Positions 37,656 through 46,149 of a stretch of DNA of 64,000 nt are shown piece after piece; within the stretch, counting starts at the first letter, position 1; each line of letters begins with the position of its first letter. The stretch spans positions 744,001 to 808,000 of the forward strand of contig NZ_JACHJY010000001.1 of the NCBI RefSeq assembly GCF_014203895.1, read 5' to 3'. Source of the stretch: Streptomyces nymphaeiformis (GTDB taxonomy: Bacteria > Actinomycetota > Actinomycetes > Streptomycetales > Streptomycetaceae). Both the position numbers and the translations under genes were made by a program. The notes beneath the pieces are model-generated. The model was given only the letters and a program-made list of their open reading frames with translations, had not been told where the DNA came from and made no database searches.

Positions 37656-38629
37656 CGGACCTGCTCCAGGTTCTTGGCCGTCAGGGAGAGGAAGGCGTCG
37701 TTGAGGGAGATCGGGGTGACTTCGAGGGACCGGATCGCGTCCCGCTCCGCGAGCGCGCGGACCGTGCCGTCGGAGTCGTCGGTCCGCAGCCGGGCCCGGT
37801 CGCCCCGCACCTCGTACGAGCTGACGCCCGGCAGCAGGCCCAGCCACTCCGTCGGGCCGCCCGCGAGGTCGAAGGAGACGAGGCTGCCGCCGGCCGCCCG
37901 CTTGAGCTCCTCGCTCGTGCCGGCGGCGAGGATCCGCCCGGAGTCGAGGACGACGATCCGGTCCGCGTGCTCGTCGGCCTCCTCCAGGTAGTGGGTGGAG
38001 AACAGGACGGTGTTGCCCCGGCGGGCGTAGCCGCGCATCGAGTCCCAGAACTCCTGCCGGGCCTCGACGTCGAGCGCGGCGGTCGGTTCGTCCAGGACGA
38101 TCAGCTCCGGGTTCCCGACGAGCGAGACGGCGAAGCGGACCCGCTGGGTCTGGCCGCCGGAGAGCCGGTCGACGCGGCGGCCGGCCAGGTCGGTCAGGCC
38201 GGCGAGCGCGAGGGCCTCCGCGACCGGCATCGGCGCCGGGTAGGTGCGGGCGACGAAGGAGACCAGCTCGTGGACGGTGACGCGGGGGACCGGGCGGCCC
38301 TCCTGGAGCATCGCCCCGACCCGGCCGGCGGCCACGGCGCGGGAGGGGGAGCCGCCGAGGATCTCGACCCGTCCGGTGTCGGGCTCGTCGAGGCCGAGGA
38401 GCAGGGCGATGGTGGTGGACTTGCCGGCGCCGTTGCGCCCGAGGAGGGCGACGGTCTCGCCCCGCCGGACGGTGAGGTCGAGGCCGTCGACGGCGCGGAC
38501 GGTGCCGAAGGTCTTGGTCGCGGCCCGGAAGGCGACCGCCGCCTCGCCGGAGGGGCGGTCCGCCGCGAGGTCTGCCGTGAGGTCCGTCGCGAGGTCTGCC
38601 GTGGGGTCTTTCGTGGGGTCCGTCTTCAT
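37652..38629 (-). CDS. ABC transporter ATP-binding protein (DrrA/CcmA type)
   Basis: This is a 325-residue ATPase with Walker A GRNGAGKST, the Q-loop region around VGAMLQEGRP, signature LSGGQTQR, Walker B LIVLDEPTAALD and H-loop STHYLEEA. A C-terminal extension of about 80 residues matches the DrrA-type regulatory tail. The first 22 residues are an unusual repeat of four-residue units (DPTK, DPTA, DLAT, DLTA, DLAA) from a 12-bp tandem repeat. It leads the operon with the permease and the two-component system. Confidence 0.93.
   Translation of the reverse strand: MKTDPTKDPTADLATDLTADLAADRPSGEAAVAFRAATKTFGTVRAVDGLDLTVRRGETVALLGRNGAGKSTTIALLLGLDEPDTGRVEILGGSPSRAVAAGRVGAMLQEGRPVPRVTVHELVSFVARTYPAPMPVAEALALAGLTDLAGRRVDRLSGGQTQRVRFAVSLVGNPELIVLDEPTAALDVEARQEFWDSMRGYARRGNTVLFSTHYLEEADEHADRIVVLDSGRILAAGTSEELKRAAGGSLVSFDLAGGPTEWLGLLPGVSSYEVRGDRARLRTDDSDGTVRALAERDAIRSLEVTPISLNDAFLSLTAKNLEQVR
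38561..38620 (-). repeat. 12-bp tandem repeat at the 5' end of the ABC ATPase gene
   Basis: Five 12-bp in-frame units of the type GACCTCACGGCA encode the repeated DxTA/DLAx tetrapeptides of the ATPase N-terminus. Confidence 0.75.
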
Positions 38630-38733
38630 GGGTACGACGCTACGGAGCGGGGGTCGGGGCGCGGCAGGCGTGGATGTACGGACCTGGCCGTGACAAATGT
38701 CCCGGGTGCCTTTCCCCGCCTGCCCCGCACGGT

Positions 38734-38752
38734 TTCTGACGTGTCGTCAGGA
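38734..38752. promoter_or_regulatory. TTCTGAC-N5-GTCAGAA-type operator before the MaoC operon
   Basis: TTCTGAC-gtgtc-GTCAGGA matches 13 of 14 arm positions. It lies 61 bp upstream of the KstR palindrome at 38813 in the 296-bp region between the ABC operon and the MaoC gene. Confidence 0.65.
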
Positions 38753-38811
38753 GTGTCGGCCGGGAGGGTTCACAACGCCTCCCGCCTCGGCTATACATGG
38801 GGTCCACCGAC

Positions 38812-38827
38812 CTAGAACGCGTTCTAG
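38812..38827. promoter_or_regulatory. KstR box, perfect 16-bp palindrome, before the MaoC operon
   Basis: CTAGAACGCGTTCTAG is fully palindromic and contains TAGAACGCGTTCTA, a full match to TnnAACnnGTTnnA. A further AGAAC half-site follows at 38826-38830. It lies 98 bp before the MaoC start, so a leader of moderate length is expected. Confidence 0.8.
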
Positions 38828-38925
38828 AACGGGCGTGTACGGGACGGTCCCCGCACGGCCTCGGTGCGGCCGACGGTGCGGACGGCCGCACCGAGGTCTT
38901 CCAAGGAACGAGGAGCAGCAGCCCG

Positions 38926-39780
38926 ATGCCCATCGACCCCGCCAAGGCCGTCGCCGCCGAACCCCGCAGCGCCGAGATCTCCTGGGACCACAAGGACGTC
39001 CAGCTCTACCACCTGGGCCTCGGGGCCGGCGTCCCGGCCACGGACCCGGACGAGCTCCGCTACACCCTGGAGTCCAGGCTCCACGTCCTGCCCAGCTTCG
39101 CCACCGTCGCGGGCGCCGGCATGGGCGTCGTCGGCGGGCTCTCCGCCCCCGGCATCGACATCGACCTCGCCGCCGTCCTGCACGGCGGCCAGTCGATCAC
39201 CCTCCACCGCCCGCTGCCCACCGGCGGCCGCGCCGTCTCCACCTCCCGCGTCGCCGCCGTGTACGACAAGGGCAAGGCCGCCGTGCTCGTGCTGCGCTCC
39301 GAGGCCGCCGACGAGGACGGCCCGCTCTGGACCAGCGACGCCTCGATCTTCGTACGCGGCGAGGGCGGCTGGGGCGGCGACCGGGGCCCCTCCGAGCGCC
39401 TCGCGCTCCCGGACCGCGCGCCGGACGCCACCGTCGAGCGGCCGATCCGCGAGGAGCAGGCCCTGCTCTACCGGCTCTCCGGAGACTGGAACCCGCTCCA
39501 CGCCGACCCCGAGTTCGCCAAGCTCGCCGGCTTCGACAAGCCGATCCTGCACGGCCTCTGCTCGTACGGCATGACCCTCAAGGCGGTCGTGGACACGCTG
39601 CTCGACGGGGACGTCACCCGCGTCCGCTCGTACCGCACGCGCTTCGCCGGGATCGTCTTCCCCGGCGAGACCCTGCGCATCCGGATGTGGGCCGGCGACG
39701 GCCGCGTCCAGGTGGCGGTGACGGCCGTGGAGCGCGACGACGCCCCGGTCCTCGCCGACACCCTCGTCGAACACTCGTAG
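38926..39780 (+). CDS. MaoC-type enoyl-CoA hydratase (double hotdog)
   Basis: This 284-residue protein is two hotdog folds in tandem, as in MFE-2 hydratase 2 and mycobacterial Rv3538. The catalytic motif is in the C-terminal half: LSGDWNPLHADPEFAKLAGF, with D187 and H192, followed by KPILHGLCSYG. It would hydrate a 2-enoyl-CoA to the (3R)-hydroxyacyl-CoA. ATG 38926 begins the conserved MPIDPAKAV; an open extension upstream crosses the operator and is rejected. It is first in an operon with the zinc dehydrogenase and the SDR, which together could do hydration and oxidation in one side-chain cycle. Confidence 0.92.
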   Translation: MPIDPAKAVAAEPRSAEISWDHKDVQLYHLGLGAGVPATDPDELRYTLESRLHVLPSFATVAGAGMGVVGGLSAPGIDIDLAAVLHGGQSITLHRPLPTGGRAVSTSRVAAVYDKGKAAVLVLRSEAADEDGPLWTSDASIFVRGEGGWGGDRGPSERLALPDRAPDATVERPIREEQALLYRLSGDWNPLHADPEFAKLAGFDKPILHGLCSYGMTLKAVVDTLLDGDVTRVRSYRTRFAGIVFPGETLRIRMWAGDGRVQVAVTAVERDDAPVLADTLVEHS

Positions 39781-39813
39781 ATCTCGTAGACCCACTCCGG
39801 AGGGAGCCGCACC

Positions 39814-40890
39814 ATGCGCGCAGCCGTACTGCACGAGATCGGCCAGGACAAACTCGAAGTCCTCGACGACGTCGAGGCGGTGGGCTTCGGCCCCGGAAAG
39901 GTGCGGATCCGGGTGCGGGCCACCGGCCTGTGCCACTCCGACGTCTCCGCGATGAGCGGCGTCCTCCCGCAGCCCGCCCCCTTCATCCCCGGCCACGAGG
40001 GCGCGGGCGAGATCCTCGACGTCGGCGACGGCGTCACCGGCCTCAGCCAGGGGCAGCGGGTCCTGCTCTGCTGGCTGCCCGCCTGCGGCAGCTGTCCCGC
40101 CTGCAAGCGCGGCCAGACCCAGCTGTGCCTGGCCGGCTTCATGAACGCCGGCACGCCCAACTTCAAGCGCCCCGGCGGAGACGTCTTCGGCTTCGCCGGC
40201 ACCGGCACCTTCACCGAGGAGGTCGTCGTCGACGCGGGCTGCGCCGTCCCGATCCCCGACGACGTGCCCTTCGACATCGCGGCCCTCATCGGCTGCGGCG
40301 TCACCACCGGCCTCGGCGCCGCCATCAACACGGCCAAGGTGGAGGCCGGTTCGTCGGTCGCCGTCATCGGCTGCGGCGGCGTCGGCATCTCCGCGATCCA
40401 GGGCGCCAAGCTCCAGGGCGCCGCCCAGATCGTCGCCGTCGACCCCGTCGAGTCCCGCCGCGAGGCCGCGCTGAAGTTCGGCGCCACCGAGGCGGTCGCG
40501 CCCGACGCGCTCGCCGACGCCAGGCAGCGGATCACCGGCGGCGAGGGCTTCGACTACGTCTTCGAGGTCGTCGGCAAGTCCGCCACCGCGCGCACCGCGT
40601 ACGAGACGACCCGCCGCGGCGGCACCCTCTGCGTCGTCGGCGCGGGCGCCCTCGACGACTTCCTCCAGCTCAACATGTTCGAGCTGTTCTTCGACGAGAA
40701 GCGGATCCTGCCCTCGATGTACGGGGGCGGGGACGTGCTCCGCTCGTACGAGCGCGCCATCGCGCTCTGGCGGGCCGGCCGCATCGACCTGGAGTCGCTG
40801 ATCACCCACCGGGTGCCGCTGGCGGGCATCAACGAGGCCCTGGAGCAGATGCGGACCGGCGCGGCCCTCCGTACCTGCATCGAGATCTGA
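39814..40890 (+). CDS. Zinc-dependent alcohol dehydrogenase (MDR family)
   Basis: This is a 358-residue class III-like alcohol dehydrogenase. Catalytic zinc ligands are Cys in TGLCHSD, His in GHEGAG and a later Cys in IGCGVTTG. The structural zinc lobe has four cysteines (ACGSCPACKRGQTQLC). The NAD-binding motif is GCGGVGISAIQG. It oxidises an alcohol to an aldehyde or ketone, with NAD likely. GGAGGGAG precedes the ATG. It sits 33 bp after MaoC and 16 bp before the SDR, so it shares their KstR-boxed promoter. The physiological alcohol may be a steroid side-chain hydroxyl; this is inference. Confidence 0.92.
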   Translation: MRAAVLHEIGQDKLEVLDDVEAVGFGPGKVRIRVRATGLCHSDVSAMSGVLPQPAPFIPGHEGAGEILDVGDGVTGLSQGQRVLLCWLPACGSCPACKRGQTQLCLAGFMNAGTPNFKRPGGDVFGFAGTGTFTEEVVVDAGCAVPIPDDVPFDIAALIGCGVTTGLGAAINTAKVEAGSSVAVIGCGGVGISAIQGAKLQGAAQIVAVDPVESRREAALKFGATEAVAPDALADARQRITGGEGFDYVFEVVGKSATARTAYETTRRGGTLCVVGAGALDDFLQLNMFELFFDEKRILPSMYGGGDVLRSYERAIALWRAGRIDLESLITHRVPLAGINEALEQMRTGAALRTCIEI

Positions 40891-40906
40891 GAGGACGCGA
40901 TCATCC

Positions 40907-41848
40907 ATGTCACTCCCTCTTGAGGGACTGAGCGCGATCGTCACCGGCGCCGGGCGCGGTCTCGGCCGCGCCGAGGCCCTGGAACTGGCCCGGCTCGGCG
41001 CCGCCGTCGTCGTCAACGACTACGGGCAGCCCGGCCGCGACGGCTCCGGCGAGGCCTCCGCCGCACCCGCCGAGGAGGTCGCGGCGGAGATCCGCGCGGC
41101 GGGCGGCCGGGCGGTCGCGCACCTCGGCGACGTCTCCGACTTCGAGACGGCGCGGGCCCTGGTCGACCTGGCGGTGGCCGAGTTCGGGAAGCTGGACGTC
41201 CTGGTCAACAACGCGGGCATCCTGCGCGACCGGATGGTCTTCTCGATGAGCGAGGACGAGTGGGACTCGGTCATCCGGGTCCACCTCAAGGGCCACTTCA
41301 ACACCACCCACTTCGCGGCGGTGCACTGGCGGGGCCGCGCCAAGGCGGGCGAGACCGGCGTCTACGGCCGCATCGTCAACACCTCCTCGGAGGCCTTCCT
41401 CGCGGGCTCGGCCGGCCAGCCGAACTACGCGGCGGCCAAGGGCGGCATCGTGGGCCTGACGACCTCGTCGGCGCTCGCGCTCGCCCGGTACGGCGTGACC
41501 GCCAACGCGATCTGCCCGCGGGCCAGGACGCGCATGACGGAGGACGTCTTCGCGGGCTTCGGGGAGCCGGGGGAGGGCGAGCTCGACCCGCTGTCCCCGG
41601 ACCACGTGGCGCCGCTCGTCGGCTACCTGGCGTCCCCGGCGGCGGCCGGGGTCAACGGGCAGCTGCTCGTCGTGCACGGCGGGATGGTGGCGGTCGTGGA
41701 CCGGCCGAAGGTCTCCGCCAAGTTCGACACGGCCAAGGAGGCGTTCACGTACGAGGAACTGGACTCCCTCCTGACCCCGCACTACGCGTCCCGCCCGGCG
41801 GGCGAGACCTTCGCCGCGACGGAGGTGCTGGGTCTGAAGAGGGGCTGA
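40907..41848 (+). CDS. Short-chain dehydrogenase, MFE-2/Hsd17B4-like 3-hydroxyacyl-CoA dehydrogenase
   Basis: This 313-residue classical SDR has the cofactor motif TGAGRGLG (14-20), NNAG, the catalytic serine in NTSSEAF, and Y174/K178 in YAAAKGG. The segment VVVNDYG is characteristic of the (3R)-hydroxyacyl-CoA dehydrogenase domain of peroxisomal MFE-2 and of mycobacterial Hsd4A-type proteins. It would oxidise the MaoC product to the 3-ketoacyl-CoA, which the SCP-x thiolase at 20720 could then cleave. It closes the operon before a 36-bp palindromic terminator. Confidence 0.92.
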   Translation: MSLPLEGLSAIVTGAGRGLGRAEALELARLGAAVVVNDYGQPGRDGSGEASAAPAEEVAAEIRAAGGRAVAHLGDVSDFETARALVDLAVAEFGKLDVLVNNAGILRDRMVFSMSEDEWDSVIRVHLKGHFNTTHFAAVHWRGRAKAGETGVYGRIVNTSSEAFLAGSAGQPNYAAAKGGIVGLTTSSALALARYGVTANAICPRARTRMTEDVFAGFGEPGEGELDPLSPDHVAPLVGYLASPAAAGVNGQLLVVHGGMVAVVDRPKVSAKFDTAKEAFTYEELDSLLTPHYASRPAGETFAATEVLGLKRG

Positions 41849-41872
41849 GCCACGGGGGTGGCGGTGGGGAAG

Positions 41873-41908
41873 GCGAAGGGCCCCGGGATCGATCCCGGGG
41901 CCCTTCGC
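41873..41908. terminator. 36-bp perfect palindromic terminator
   Basis: Two 18-nt arms (gcgaagggccccgggatc and complement) meet without mismatch between the SDR and the convergent small gene. A usable stem needs a few central bases to open as loop. Confidence 0.85.
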
Positions 41909-41927
41909 TTCCTGCGCTTCTTCCGTG

Positions 41928-42050
41928 CTACTCGGTCTCGCGGCGGTGCCGGCCGTGCGGCGAGGACGTGGAGTCCTCCACCGGGGACGCCTCGCCGCGG
42001 TGCTTCCCGGAGCCGTGCGACTCCGTACCCTGCGTGCTTGCTTCGGACAT
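41928..42050 (-). CDS. Small hydrophilic protein, 40 residues
   Basis: The frame starts MSEASTQGTESHGSGKHRGE and ends HGRHRRETE. It is rich in Ser, His, Glu and Arg and is predicted to be disordered. GGTGAG lies 8 nt before the ATG, and a strong terminator follows. It lies 47 bp downstream of the 42098 gene on the same strand. I believe similar short proteins occur in other Streptomyces, but I cannot verify this. Confidence 0.5.
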   Translation of the reverse strand: MSEASTQGTESHGSGKHRGEASPVEDSTSSPHGRHRRETE

Positions 42051-42097
42051 TCCTGAACTCACCCCGTAGGTCTTGCTCTTGCTGTGCGGCCGTGAGT

Positions 42098-43234
42098 CTA
42101 ACGAGCCGGTCCGCGGTCCGTCAGAGGCGCCTGCTGCAAGGGCACGGGGCGGCACACCCGGGGCTCCTCGACGACCGTCGCCGGTTCGGGTTCCGGTTCG
42201 GGTTCCGGCGGCATCTCCAGGCCGGCGAGCCCGCAGGGCACCCCGTCCGTCGCGTACGGCAGCCGCAGCACGCCCTCGGCCGTCCACAGGCCCGCCCCGG
42301 CCAGCCACCCCTGGGGCGCCGCCAGCTGGGCCATCCGGCGGGACGAGGGCTGCCAGACGCCCACCCAGCTGCCGCCCGCCGCGTCGATCCGCAGCGCGAC
42401 CGCGCAGCTCTCCGGCATCAGCACCTGCCCCGGCTGCACCGCGAACGGCGTCACCGCCGCGTCGTCGAGCCGCAGGCACTCGGGGAACCGCACCGGCAGC
42501 AGGCTCCCGAGCACCCCCCAGCCCAGCCGGTCGTGACCCGGAGCGTCGGAGCGGATCAGGAGCAGTCCGCTGTCCGGGTCGGCGAGCAGCAGCCGGTCGT
42601 CGCTGTCCTCGGTGATCTGGAGCAGCGGCGTCACCTCCCCGCCCCGCTCCAGGTCCACGGCGACCGCCTTCACCGGCCCGTCGCCGAGCCGCCGGTCGAG
42701 CGCGAGCATCCGGCCGGTGCGGTCGAGCCACACCCCGCCCGTGCAGCGGCCCTTGACCTCCGCCACCCTCTCCGGACCGAAGGCCCCGCCCGCCACCAGC
42801 CACAGCGTCGTGGTGTCGGGGCCGACGCACATCGCGTACGCGCAGATGCCGTCCGGCGAGGGCGGGAGCAGCACCAGGTGCTCGGAGCCGGGCGCCTCCA
42901 CCGAGCCGAGCCGGAGCTCGCCGGTGGCCGGGCCGGTGGGGTAGAGCAGCGAGAACGTGTTCCGCCGCCCGTCCACGCGGCGGGCGACGAGGACCCGGCC
43001 GTCCGCGAGGGGCAGCAGCTGGGTGCCCCGCTCCTCGGGCTGGTCGAGGGGGAGCGGTACGGCGTACGGCTCGGGGCCGTCGAGCGTCCAGCGCTCCACG
43101 TACAGGGCGTCACCGGCGCCCGCGAGCCTGGCCGCGTACGCGCCGTTGGCCGTGATCGTGAACCCCGCCGGCCAGGCCGCACCGGGGTCGCGGTCGTCGT
43201 CCTCGGCCGTGGTCTCGATGGCACACGCTGTCAT
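42098..43234 (-). CDS. Hypothetical protein, possible beta-propeller
   Basis: This 378-residue protein has no signal peptide or membrane segment. It is a string of short beta-type segments such as AYAARLAGAGDALYVERWTL, GGVWLDRTGRMLALDRRLGD and DSGLLLIRSDAPGHDRLGWG, which suggests a propeller-like fold. The C-terminus holds an EPEPEPEP run and a basic tail. ATG 43234 follows GGAGGTGACGAG. It is divergent from the iron-regulated lipoprotein gene across 263 bp. The function is not known. Confidence 0.78.
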   Translation of the reverse strand: MTACAIETTAEDDDRDPGAAWPAGFTITANGAYAARLAGAGDALYVERWTLDGPEPYAVPLPLDQPEERGTQLLPLADGRVLVARRVDGRRNTFSLLYPTGPATGELRLGSVEAPGSEHLVLLPPSPDGICAYAMCVGPDTTTLWLVAGGAFGPERVAEVKGRCTGGVWLDRTGRMLALDRRLGDGPVKAVAVDLERGGEVTPLLQITEDSDDRLLLADPDSGLLLIRSDAPGHDRLGWGVLGSLLPVRFPECLRLDDAAVTPFAVQPGQVLMPESCAVALRIDAAGGSWVGVWQPSSRRMAQLAAPQGWLAGAGLWTAEGVLRLPYATDGVPCGLAGLEMPPEPEPEPEPATVVEEPRVCRPVPLQQAPLTDRGPAR

Positions 43235-43377
43235 CGACTCGTCACCTCCAGCCACGAAGCTAGTTTTCGCACTTCCAGCCGAACAACACGAGCAGGGTCA
43301 CTTCACACATAAGGGTGGCCGTCCGGCGGTTCGGCTGAGCGGGAGGGGGCGGTTGTGCTGGAGTGGCCCATGGTGAG

Positions 43378-43396
43378 TAAGGTAAGGCGAACCTAA
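43378..43396. promoter_or_regulatory. Iron box (DmdR1/IdeR type)
   Basis: TAAGGTAAGGCGAACCTAA matches the consensus TTAGGTTAGGCTCACCTAA at 15 of 19 positions. It lies 101 bp before the siderophore-binding protein start. Iron-loaded DmdR1 should repress from here. Confidence 0.8.
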
Positions 43397-43497
43397 GTGG
43401 AGGTGTCGCCTCCGCCGGGCCGTGCCCGCACGGGCAGTCGGACCGTGCCCGTTTCCACGCAAGTCCCCGCCAGGACGACCCGTACAGGAGCCTTCTC

Positions 43498-44532
43498 ATG
43501 TCCTTCCGCCGCCGCGGCACCGCCGCCGCCGTCGCCCTCGCCGCCGCGCTCTCGCTCGCGGCCTGCGGAGGCGGCGACGGGAGCTCCGACTCCGCGAAGA
43601 AGGAGGACACGGCCAAGAAGAAGGACGTCGCCACCGGCGGCAAGGACTTCGGCGACGCCGCCGCCAAGACCGCCGCCATGGGCACCGACGCGAAGCCGGG
43701 CCAGTTCCCCCGCACCCTCACCCACGCCCTCGGCAGGACCGAGATCCCGGCCGCGCCCAAGCGGGTCGTCGTCCTCGACGTCGGCGAGCTCGACAACGTC
43801 GTCTCCCTCGGCATCAAGCCCGTCGGCTACGCCCCCTCCGAAGGCGACGACGGCATCCCCGGCTACCTGAAGAAGGACGCCGGCACCCCCAAGTCCGTCG
43901 GCACCATCAACAACCTCAACCTGGAGGCCATCGCCAACCTCCAGCCCGACCTCATCCTCGGCAGCCAGCTGCGCGCCGCCGACAAGTACGACGAGCTGTC
44001 GAAGATCGCGCCGACCGTGTTCTCCATCCGCCCCGGCTTCACGTGGAAGGAGAACTACCTGCTCAACGCCGCCGCGCTCGACAGGACCGCCGAGGCGAAG
44101 ACGAAGCTCGCCGCGTACGAGACCAAGGCGAAGCAGCTGGGTGCGGACATCGGCCCGAACAAGCCGACCGTCTCCATGGTCCGCTACCTCCCCGGCAAGA
44201 TCCGCCTCTACGCCAGGGCCTCCTTCATCGGCACGATCCTGGAGGACGCCGGCCTGCCCCGGCCGAAGAACCAGCAGATCGACGAGCTGGCGGCCGAGAT
44301 CAGCCCCGAGAAGATCGACGAGGCCGACGCCGACTGGATCTTCACCGGCGTCTACGGCGACGCCAAGGCCACCAAGAAGGACACCGCCCAGGCCAACCCG
44401 CTCTGGAAGAACCTCAAGGCCGTCAAGGCCGGCCGGGCCAAGGACGTCCCCGACGAGACCTGGTACCTCGGCCTCGGCGTCACCGCGGCGAACAGCGTCC
44501 TCGACGACCTGCGCGGGGACCTGGTCGAGTAA
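43498..44532 (+). CDS. Iron-siderophore ABC transporter substrate-binding lipoprotein
   Basis: This 344-residue class III periplasmic-binding-type protein has a basic start (MSFRRRG), hydrophobic core and lipobox SLAAC (Cys23). The mature part has IPAAPKRVVVLDVGELDNVVSLG and NLEAIANLQPDLILGSQL, hallmarks of FecB/FepB-like binding proteins. A long helix joins the two lobes. It captures ferric siderophores outside the membrane. No permease or ATPase gene is adjacent, so it is an orphan component served by an importer elsewhere. The iron box upstream supports repression under iron-rich conditions. Confidence 0.93.
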   Translation: MSFRRRGTAAAVALAAALSLAACGGGDGSSDSAKKEDTAKKKDVATGGKDFGDAAAKTAAMGTDAKPGQFPRTLTHALGRTEIPAAPKRVVVLDVGELDNVVSLGIKPVGYAPSEGDDGIPGYLKKDAGTPKSVGTINNLNLEAIANLQPDLILGSQLRAADKYDELSKIAPTVFSIRPGFTWKENYLLNAAALDRTAEAKTKLAAYETKAKQLGADIGPNKPTVSMVRYLPGKIRLYARASFIGTILEDAGLPRPKNQQIDELAAEISPEKIDEADADWIFTGVYGDAKATKKDTAQANPLWKNLKAVKAGRAKDVPDETWYLGLGVTAANSVLDDLRGDLVE

Positions 44533-44590
44533 GGCGGAGTCGTCCACGGGTCAGGACGACGGGGCACGGGGGGCAGGTAGCCTTTCCCTC

Positions 44591-45409
44591 GTGCCCCGTC
44601 TGTCTGAAGTCATCGCCGAGCTCGACGCCCTCTGGCCACCAGAGCGAGCCGAGTCCTGGGACGCCGTCGGCACCGTCTGCGGCGACCCCGACGCCGAGAT
44701 CACCCGCGTGCTCTTCGCCGTCGACCCCGTCCAGGACATCGCCGACGAGGCGATCGCCCTCGGCGCCGACCTGATCGTCACCCACCACCCGCTCTACCTG
44801 CGCGGTACGACGACGGTCGCGGCCGGCCACTTCAAGGGCCGCGTCGTGCACACGCTCATCAAGCACGACATCGCCCTCCACGTCGCGCACACCAACGCCG
44901 ACACCGCCGACCCCGGCGTCTCCGACGCCCTCGCCGGCGCGCTCGACCTCCGGGTCACCGGCCCCCTGGTCCCCGAGAACAACCTCGGCCGGATCTGCGA
45001 GCTCGACCGCCCCGAGACCCTCGCCGAGTTCGCCGCCCGCGCGGCGAAGCGGCTGCCCGCCACCGCGCAGGGCATCCGGGTCGCCGGCGACCCCGGCATG
45101 ACCGTCCGCCGCGTCGCCGTCAGCGGCGGCTCCGGCGACAGCCTCTTCGGCGCCGTGCGCGCCGCGGGCGTCGACGCCTTCCTCACCGCGGACCTGCGCC
45201 ACCACCCGGTCTCCGAGGCCACCCAGCAGTCGCCCCTGGGCCTGGTGGACGCCGCGCACTGGGCCACCGAATGGCCCTGGTGCGAGCAGGCCGCCGCCCA
45301 GCTCGACGAGATTTCCGACCGCCACGGCTGGGACCTCCGCGTCCACGTCTCGAAGACGGTCACCGACCCCTGGTCCTCCCACCACACCTCTCCTGGAGCC
45401 CCCAACTGA
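44591..45409 (+). CDS. Nif3-like dinuclear metal centre protein (YbgI/YqfO family)
   Basis: This 272-residue protein starts at GTG 44591. It has the Nif3 motifs: VIAELDALWPPERAESWDAVG, ALGADLIVTHHPLYLRG with the metal-binding HH pair, ALHVAHTNADTADPGVSDAL, and near the end the DAAHWATEWPW histidine and glutamate. Members bind two metal ions; some are annotated GTP cyclohydrolase I type 2, but activity is unproven. Its stop overlaps the next gene's CTG start, so it leads the Nif3/zinc-ribbon/RNase H operon. Confidence 0.92.
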   Translation: MPRLSEVIAELDALWPPERAESWDAVGTVCGDPDAEITRVLFAVDPVQDIADEAIALGADLIVTHHPLYLRGTTTVAAGHFKGRVVHTLIKHDIALHVAHTNADTADPGVSDALAGALDLRVTGPLVPENNLGRICELDRPETLAEFAARAAKRLPATAQGIRVAGDPGMTVRRVAVSGGSGDSLFGAVRAAGVDAFLTADLRHHPVSEATQQSPLGLVDAAHWATEWPWCEQAAAQLDEISDRHGWDLRVHVSKTVTDPWSSHHTSPGAPN

Positions 45410-46149
45410 ACGCCGCGCCCGCCGACCAGATCCGCCTCCTCGACGTCCAGGCCCTGGACGTCCGCCTCCAGCAGCTCGCCCACAAGCGCCGCTCGCTGCC
45501 CGAGCACGCCGAGATCGAGGCGCTGACCAAGGACCTCACCCAGCTGCGCGACCTGCTCGTCGCCGCGCAGACCGAGGAGAGCGACTGCGGCCGCGAGCAG
45601 ACCAAGGCCGAGCAGGACGTCGACCAGGTCCGCCAGCGCGCCGCGCGCGACCAGCAGCGGCTCGACTCCGGCGCCGTCTCCTCCCCGAAGGACCTGGAGA
45701 ACCTCCAGCGCGAGATCGTCTCCCTCGCCAAGCGCCAGGGCGACCTGGAGGAGATCGTCCTCGAGGTCATGGAGCGCCGCGAGTCCGCGCAGGAGCGCCT
45801 CAAGGAGCTGACCGAGCGCGTCGCCGCCGTGCAGACCAAGGTGGACGACGCGACCGCGCGCCGCGACGCCGCGCAGGCCGAGCTGGACACCGAGTCCGCC
45901 TCCGTCGCCAAGGAGCGCGAGCTCGTCGCGGGCTCCGTCCCGGCCGACCTGATCAAGCTGTACGAGAAGCTGCGCGAGCAGCAGGGCGGCGTCGGCGCGG
46001 CCCGGCTGTACCAGCGCAAGTGCGAGGGCTGCCACATCGAGCTCAACATCACCGAGCTCAACGAGGTCCGCGCCGCCGCGGCGGACACGGTCGTCCGCTG
46101 CGAGAACTGCCGCCGGATCCTCGTCCGCACCTCGGAGTCCGGCCTGTAA
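45406..46149 (+). CDS. Coiled-coil zinc-ribbon protein, predicted CTG start
   Basis: This 247-residue protein is a long coiled coil (about residues 10-180) followed by a C-terminal C4 zinc ribbon (CEGCHIELN and CENCRRIL). It resembles the bacterial zf-RING_7/CT398-like family, linked to nucleic-acid or flagellar functions elsewhere. The family-like N-terminus MNAAPADQIRLLDVQALDVR begins at a CTG (45406) that overlaps the Nif3 TGA, with GGAG 8 nt upstream. The nearest in-frame upstream GTG would add 45 non-homologous residues. Its TAA overlaps the ATG of the next gene. Confidence 0.9.
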   Translation: MNAAPADQIRLLDVQALDVRLQQLAHKRRSLPEHAEIEALTKDLTQLRDLLVAAQTEESDCGREQTKAEQDVDQVRQRAARDQQRLDSGAVSSPKDLENLQREIVSLAKRQGDLEEIVLEVMERRESAQERLKELTERVAAVQTKVDDATARRDAAQAELDTESASVAKERELVAGSVPADLIKLYEKLREQQGGVGAARLYQRKCEGCHIELNITELNEVRAAAADTVVRCENCRRILVRTSESGL

